A stretch of 64,000 nucleotides of DNA from Hirsutella rhossiliensis (taxonomy: Eukaryota > Ascomycota > Sordariomycetes > Hypocreales > Ophiocordycipitaceae). Below, one piece after another: positions 58,472 to 64,000 of this stretch (the first letter of the stretch is position 1; each line of letters opens with the position of its first letter). Under the pieces are notes generated by a model. The model did no database searches. It had not been told where the DNA came from and saw only the letters and a list, made by a program, of their open reading frames with translations. The position numbers and the translations under genes are program-made. The stretch is taken from assembly GCF_020360975.1 (NCBI RefSeq), contig NW_025408683.1, forward strand, positions 620,001 to 684,000, given 5' to 3'.

Positions 58472-60104
58472 TTAGTTTCCGTCACCCTCGGCGGCTTCTT
58501 CAGCTGCTACTCGCAAATCGTAGTTGATGTCGAAGCACTCGGCCAGCAGCTTGCTGACGCTTCCCTGGCCTTCCGGAATATCGCCATTCACCACGAACTT
58601 GCCGTCTACTCTCATGTTGTCGAGTGAGTTGAGCTTTGAGCCGAGTTAGCATGGTTTCGAGACGGGTAACCCTATCGGACAACAGCCAGAGACTGCAGGG
58701 TGACGACCCTACCTTCATGCTGTACGGGTACAGCTCTCGGACTGACGAGACACCGCCGTTGTGCTTCACCTCAACCAAGCATCGCTTCAGGGTCTGGAGC
58801 TGGTTGTATATGGGGAGAAGTGCCTCTGAGACGGGCTCCGAGGCGAGCATGAACGAGTAGATGTAGGCGTAGCTCCGGCGAATCAGGTAGAGCATTGTCC
58901 GCTGCGTCCAAAGGTCCGCTGGCCTGCCCTTGTCGTCGTAAAAGTTTCCATTCTGCCGACTCTCGTCAATCTTGTCAAGCTGGCGCTGGAAGTCGTAAAG
59001 GTCGGTCTCGCGCAAGGACCAGGCCTGGGTCAGAGATAGCTTTTCCAGGTCGTTACGGATCCCGACCAGGACATCGTATGTTGGGCGCCATTGGTCGGCC
59101 ACTTTTCCCTTGCTAAAGCCTTGTCAGAAAACACTGGCGATACACCAAGACGTGAACCACCGCTCTCTGATACGTACCGCTCCAAGACGAGGTCGGACCA
59201 ACTGAGACACCGAGTATACAGCTCGCAAATCTCGGCGGCTCCTTGAGGCTCAGACCCATCCTCTGCCGTGAATTTGCCGTCTTTGCGCCGCTCGCCAATT
59301 TCCAACAACTCCTTTCGCAGCTTCTGGACTTCGGTCGTGGAAAACTATAGACAGAGGGCGTCGTCAGTTTGTGGCTTCCCGAAGTCGCACATGGCGCCTT
59401 CTCTGGTGATGCATTGCCCACCTTTGTCTTGGTGTTTGCCAGAGAAATTTGGCGGAGTATGCATATCAACCTCTCGTGCATCTCAAGAAGGGGCTCCCCG
59501 ATTCGCTCCAGGCGCTTGAGGAGATTGACTAGCGTCACCTGGCAAAGCTTGACTCGCTTGGACAGGAGTGTGAGTAAGTACGGAGGGTGCTGGGACTTGG
59601 AATCATCGCCGTTCTGGGCCGTGCTGATGCTCTTTTCTAGACTGCTCAGCGTCGACTTGATGCTCTCCAAGTCCTTGGCGGAGTAGAGCTCAACCTCGGT
59701 GAGATGGTCGAGGAGTCGCTTGATGGTCGAGGTCAGCGCGTAGGCGGCGGGCGCCTCGTTGTTTCGGCCGATGGTTAGGTAGAAGAGGGAAAGCAGCTGG
59801 AAGCAACTCTCCAGGATCCTGTCCACTGTTGCGCGTATGACGTTAGCTTCGAGGACAAGGGAAGCCAGGGCACAACTGATGCCATACATCTATTCTCTTC
59901 CTGTTGGTCAGATTGGGACCGGATTTCGGTGAGTTCCTTGACTTGCTCAATCGTCTGGTCGTATAGAGGAATGATGTCTTGGCTGCGAATGTATGTTGTG
60001 CGGTCCTGCTTCAGGAGCATGAGCTGGTCGCGGATGAGCACCAGGCGCTCCAAAATGGCCTGCTCCCGCGCGTCTCTCGGCGCCGGCACTGATGGCGTAT
60101 CCAT
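58472..60104 (-). CDS. UPF0662 (DUF2408) family protein
   Basis: Five exons on the minus strand: 59888-60104, 59422-59825, 59178-59344, 58713-59112, 58472-58633. The four introns are 62, 77, 65 and 79 nt with GT..AG ends and consistent phases; 449 residues. The sequence resembles the fungal UPF0662/DUF2408 family, which includes yeast YPL260W and S. pombe SPAC30C2.08. Examples are the N-terminal I-L-E-R-L-x-x-I-R-D-Q-L-x-L-L-K, then E-S-C-F-Q-L-L-S-L-F-Y-L-T-I-G-R-N-N-E-A-P, and a Trp-rich segment around exon 4. It is almost entirely helical, without signal peptide or membrane segment. The biochemical role of the family is unknown. The exon 1/2 junction (codon L in E-N-R-L-D-R-I-L-E) was chosen over retaining an in-frame intron. 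It shares an 810-bp divergent promoter region with P1. Confidence 0.87.
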
Positions 60105-60914
60105 GCCCGTGAAATCTCGAAGCGCTTTTCGGGACTGAGCGACGGTCTATGTCGCGTGGGTAGGGCTGAAACGAGGTCAAGATGCTGCGCAGAAAACTTC
60201 TTGGTCTGTCGTCTAAGAAGCAGGTGGCTGCGGGGGAACAATGATAGGCGATCCGACCTTCTCCGGCCTCCCGAGGAGATGCGTTCCAGGCAAGTACTGG
60301 CGCGGGGGGGTTCCAGTTGGCCGACTCGACCGAGAACTCGACGGTGTTGCGGTGCTGACGGATGGGAGAAACGCAGGTGCAGCGCAACGAGAGGAGGGCT
60401 GAGGAAACAGGGATGCCGCCAAGCCCAAGTGATTCAGCTTGCAGAATAAAGCAACGGGGTACGGTGTCGAGCCGCGGCGACTGGATGCTGCACACGCAAG
60501 GTTATGTGTGTCAAGCCGGAACAGGCTGGGCTTGACCAGTGATGTGCTGCGAGTCTGAAGCACCAACCCGACACAGCGATGGCCGAGGTGGGGGAGGTGG
60601 GGTTGCTTGGATGCTTCCGTTACGTAGGCAGCAGTCGCAGATGCTGCTCGAATCTTCTGATTGGCCAACGCCGAATAGCCAATCAAAGACCGAATCACCG
60701 GCGCATGCCCCTCCCCCTGTCCTCGGAGTTCGGAAAAACAGTTCCACCTTTCCCTTTGGGCTTTAGGTCTCGAAGCCCTCCAGGCGAATTTTGGGTGCCG
60801 GGGGAATTTTCTGTGGCCTGCCCGCTCTAGTCGACATTTGAACTACAACCACCACGAACGACCCGTTTCCATCAACGCAGGCACGCCTCTCGACACAGAT
60901 TACTTCTAGTCACA
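60105..60914. promoter_or_regulatory. divergent promoter region of UPF0662 and P1 genes
   Basis: No convincing gene lies between the two start codons. Opposed CCAAT boxes at 60660-60664 (ATTGG) and 60679-60683 (CCAAT), 250 and 230 bp upstream of the P1 start, are candidate sites for the Hap2/3/5 (CBC) complex. The stretch before the P1 ATG is rich in C and A, as in a short 5' leader. Two open frames here (60213-60698 minus and 60539-60766 plus) are low in information and not called. Confidence 0.5.
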
Positions 60915-61574
60915 ATGTCTGCTCCCGAGCTCGCTTCGTCGTACGCGGCGCTGATCCTCGCCGACGATGGCGTTGAAGTCACCGTAAGTCTCGGCTTTCC
61001 AGATACTCCGACGGCGGCGCGACGTCGAACACCCGTGGGACAGCTGCGCCCATTGTCCACAAACATGACGACCGCTTCCTCTTCTTGTGACGCAACGGAA
61101 ATAGGGGACTCTTCTGATGATGGACGTCCCGTTCGCTAACTGGGATTCCACATAATACAGGCCGACAAGCTGCAGAGCCTGATCAAGGCCGCCAACGTCG
61201 AAGTTGAGCCCATCTGGACCTCCATCTTCGCCCAGGTACGACCCTCACTTGCAGCGCAAACTCGGCGAGACATTGGGAGCGGTGTCGCCCATGGATGAGT
61301 GTTAACACTATGGTACAGGCTCTGGCAGGCAAGGATATCAAGGACTTGCTCGTCAACGTCAGCTCTGGCAGTGGTGCCGCTGCCCCTGCTGCCGGTGGTG
61401 CCGCTGCCGCCGGTGGCGCAGACGCCCCTGCTGCAGAGGAGAAGAAGGAAGAGGGTACGTCGCTCCGGCCCCCGTTGCGCCCCGTTGAGGGTATTGAATC
61501 TCGGACTTGGCTGACATCCGGAAGTAGAGAAAGAAGAGTCGGACGAGGACATGGGCTTCGGTCTCTTCGACTAA
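60915..61574 (+). CDS. 60S acidic ribosomal protein P1
   Basis: Four exons: 60915-60983, 61161-61235, 61319-61454, 61528-61574; 108 residues. Introns are 177, 83 and 73 nt with GT..AG ends. The protein begins [15 protein letters not shown], has the helical dimerisation domain to about residue 65 ([12 protein letters not shown]), an Ala/Gly/Pro hinge (about 70-90), and ends in the hallmark [14 protein letters not shown]1 pairs with P2 and binds P0 to form the ribosomal stalk, which recruits translation factors and stimulates their GTPase. The acidic tail is the contact site, and its Ser is a CK2-type site. The start codon has CACA before it (CACAATGTC). Length is normal for the family. The first intron, 69 nt after the ATG, is the longest in this gene set. 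Confidence 0.97.
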
Positions 61575-62147
61575 ACACCCATCACCACGACGACAGTTTT
61601 CTTGCTTCTTGTACTTCAGCTGCATGGCTTTGGGGTTCACAACCGAGCGACTATACAGGGTGGGGAAGGCGCGATGCATTCCTGCGGCCTGGGCAGAGTC
61701 GCTTCGTTGGTACAATTGCATCATGAATGCACTCGATGACGGGCGTTTGACGCGGGTAGGCTGCTAGTCCAAGGAATCGGCTCGGGGAAACCAGAAAAGA
61801 AATGAAGATGAACGGGCACCATGCATACGACGAACAGGAGTTGTCTCAGGGTCGCTGGCAGGCGTTCTTGAGACGTGAACAGTGATGACTGCCAAACTCC
61901 TGGGGCTTGGTGAACTGCTTCTCGAGACGCGAACGGTCATCGTCCCAAGGTCCTGGGGATTGATGAGTTACCCAGTGACGCAGCCGCCTTTATGTCGGCC
62001 ACTAGCGCTTCACGCACATGGATTTGTGTATGTCGCGCAAAGCCATGCCGGCCACCAAGCGGTGGTGTCTGCTCACCCAACCTCCGAGGACGGGAGCAAA
62101 TAGAGTCTCTCCACACTCCATGTCACCCACGTCCATTGTTCCCACTT
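61575..62147. other. convergent intergenic region with degenerate tandem duplication
   Basis: 573 bp between the stop codons of P1 (+) and the UBX gene (-). Two roughly 47-bp segments at 61867-61913 and 61921-61967 are about 70% alike (CTTGAGACGTGAAC versus CTCGAGACGCGAAC, and CTCCTGGGGCTTG versus GTCCTGGGGATTG). No gene is seen. Confidence 0.55.
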
Positions 62148-63279
62148 CTACTTGACTATGAGTACCGACGAGGGAACCAGCCCGGCCTCCTTGAGCGTTT
62201 TGGACATGTCTAGATCCCCCTCAAACGTCTGCTTGGGAAAGGTGGTGGAGAAGCTCGACACGGCCTTGCCCGTCTCGCCCTGCACCAGCTGCGCCAGCTC
62301 AAACAGGGTCGTCTCGGCCGGCAATGTCTTGGTCAGGTTGCCGGAGCCGGTTTGGAGCCTCAATCGGGCCTCGTTGCGGTCGCTCTTGGGCTTGAGGGGC
62401 GCCGCGACTGCCGGCTGGGAGGCGGGTGATTGAGCCTCGGGGGCCCTGCCTTCGCGGGCGGCCTTGGCCTCTTCTGCCTTGCGGCGACGCTCGGCCTTGT
62501 CAGCCTCGATCTTGGCCTTGATGCGCTTCTTGGCCTCGATGTCTTCCTGCTTTTCCTGGCGCTTCCGGGCGGCCTCCTTGATCTGCTCTTTGCGTTGAAC
62601 CTCTTCCTTGGCCTCTTGAGACTCTTTGGTGGCTTTTTGGCGGATTTTCTGCGGCCGAGTCAGCGAAAAAGTCCTCGAGACAGGGCTAAGGGATGTAATA
62701 ATGATGGTGGAGGCTTACCTCGTTGCGCTTCTGCTCTTCCTTGTCCTGGACGGACTGTGCGGCCTTCTTGGCCTTGAGCCGCTCCCGCAGCTCCTCGAGC
62801 CTTGTCTGCTTCTCTGCGTCAGTCAGAGGGGCGATTTCCTCGGTCGATTCTGAAAAGTCGGTATGTTCTCTACGTGACGGGGGTGTCAGCATGGTAGTGG
62901 CGTGTTCTCGGGAGAGGGATTTTTAACGGACGTCTTCGTGGCATGGTAGCTGGCCAGGTCGGGGGTGCGGAAGCGTTTGCCACACTCGTTGCAGATTAGC
63001 GAGCGAGCCTGGCCCGTCTCGAGCTCCGCAATCTTGGCCTTGGTCTCAGCCTCGTCTTCGTCCTCGTCGTTTGCCTCGACGGCCTGAATCTCATCCAGCG
63101 GCTTGTCCTGGTTATCCTCGAGCCACTGGAGCGCGCCCTGTACTGGAAGGCGACGCTGTGAGCATGAAAGCTGTGGCTGAGAGCTGGGGAAACCTACGAC
63201 CGCCCGTCTTCTTGACGGCAACCTCGGCGCGGGCCTTTTCGAAGCCCATGTCGAGCAGCTGCTCCAAGTCGGAGGGCAT
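62148..63279 (-). CDS. UBA-UBX domain protein, UBXN1/SAKS1-like
   Basis: Four exons on the minus strand: 63201-63279, 62932-63142, 62719-62869, 62148-62648. Introns are 58, 62 and 70 nt with GT..AG ends and consistent phases; 313 residues. Domains in order: UBA at 1-45 (L-L-D-M-G-F, then G-A-L-Q-W-L); a C2H2-like finger with C77, C80, H93 and H99, where H99 follows an exon junction; a Lys/Glu-rich coiled coil at about 115-215; UBX at about 238-313. This is the UBXN1/SAKS1 layout. Such proteins bind ubiquitin through UBA and the AAA ATPase Cdc48/p97 through UBX. The S3/S4 loop reads F-P-K, not the usual F-P-R. It is cytosolic by sequence, with no membrane segment. Convergent with P1. Confidence 0.92.
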
Positions 63280-64000
63280 CGTGGCGGGGGTGGCGACAAT
63301 GTGCGTAGGGGATTGCGGGATCAGAGACGGTTGATGTCAGTGAGGTGGCGGACGGCGCGGGGAGCAGACACCTGGTGGGGTCGACGGGAGAACAGCATCA
63401 GCGACGCCCTAGCGGCGGGATGACGACGGAAGCAGCGGGGGATGGTTCAATGGCGAAGACACAGGCAGCGTTGAACAGCGCAGAGGGTGAGGCAGAATGG
63501 AACTGGAGGGCAAGGTCGTTGACGGTAGATACGAAGGGACAAAATACAGCACTGCGGCCTCTGAAGGTCGAAGCAGGCAGGCGACGTCATCCCAGCGTTT
63601 CCTCGCAAGTGTGCTTACGGAGTACGGGCGTGCCAGCGCCTCGAACGGAGGGCATTTGCAACAAAGCGTCACGACAGTAGATTATAAATGTCTCTTGGGT
63701 TGACTTCTGGAGCAAGCAGACAGACGCAATGAGGCATTCGTCCACGCGGCCAGCACCATGCCATTCATTCATTACCTTGTGCCGGGATTACGACAGGTTC
63801 AGCACGGCGGTTATCCATTACTAAAGCCCCCAGTACTGGTACTGGTACTTGCATATATTAGGTACTGGTCACATTTGGCCTCCAGCCATGGCAGCAGCTC
63901 CCTTGCTGCCCTGCGGTGTGGCCGACACACCGGACTTCCCCCCTCGTCGTGGCCCGACAACCTGCTGTGACACCTGGAACTAGTGGTTGGCTTTTAGCGC
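63280..64000. other. upstream region of the UBX gene, no gene seen
   Basis: 721 bp to the window edge. It probably holds the UBX promoter and 5' leader. A short repeat of TACTGG occurs at 63833-63868. Open frames are present on both strands but lack recognisable protein sequence. A gene beyond the right edge could have its start nearby. Confidence 0.45.

Noticed and set aside
58636..59686. Plus-strand open frames opposite the UPF0662 gene
   Set aside because: They have no protein-like sequence; the minus strand has a five-exon family match.
60213..60698. A 161-codon minus-strand frame between UPF0662 and P1
   Set aside because: Low-information Ser/Pro/Arg composition, no family match, and it sits in the divergent promoter region with CCAAT boxes.

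Overview
The window is from a filamentous ascomycete (Pezizomycotina), judged by short 58-79 nt spliceosomal introns, fungal-type housekeeping genes and a severe RIP (repeat-induced point mutation) signature. It has two unlike halves. Positions 1 to about 56,240 are an almost gene-free block of nested transposons in which CA and TG dinucleotides have nearly vanished: the first 600 bases hold no CA and three TG. Positions 56,260-64,000 are normal-composition, gene-rich DNA. The species cannot be named from this; a Sordariomycete/Hypocreales-like genome is only a guess.

The RIP block can be read as layers because terminal repeats and target-site duplications (TSDs) survive. Copia-A: two full copies (2832-9161, TSD ACTAT; 24222-30563, TSD GTAAG), solo or partial LTRs at 1-367 and 14559-15034 (TSD GTAGT), and an old LTR remnant around 39140-40222 and 55971-56036. 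Gypsy-B (21441-35596) carries Copia-A copy 2 and is itself inserted in ORF1 of a non-LTR (LINE) element running on the minus strand from about 36.4 kb to 17.6 kb. Gypsy-A (40429-55408, TSD TAGCC) carries a full Copia-B (45622-52061, TSD AATAT) and a solo Copia-B LTR (42562-43258), and sits inside a SINE-like element that sits in the old Copia-A LTR. Copia-C remnants occupy 11784-14075, with a solo LTR at 37891-38077. A second solo Copia-B LTR is at 38192-38889 (TSD AGATA).

A roughly 0.78-kb SINE-like family (copies at 10970-11753, 39201-40127, 40223-55970 interrupted, and a 5'-truncated copy at 14374-14525) has a tRNA-like head with A and B boxes, an AT-rich or (ATT)n tail and 13-16 bp TSDs. 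Coding frames of all autonomous elements can still be followed on the minus strand (plus strand for Copia-C), but Gln and Trp codons have become stops and Cys and His codons have become Tyr, which removes zinc knuckles in particular. Both Gypsy elements also carry an antisense (plus-strand) extra reading frame near their 3' LTR.

The gene-rich end holds four gene models: a mitochondrial-looking YCII-domain protein (57491-58075, +), a UPF0662/DUF2408 family protein (58472-60104, -), 60S acidic ribosomal protein P1 (60915-61574, +) and a UBXN1/SAKS1-like UBA-UBX protein (62148-63279, -). They alternate in convergent and divergent pairs. UPF0662 and P1 share an 810-bp divergent promoter region with two opposed CCAAT boxes.
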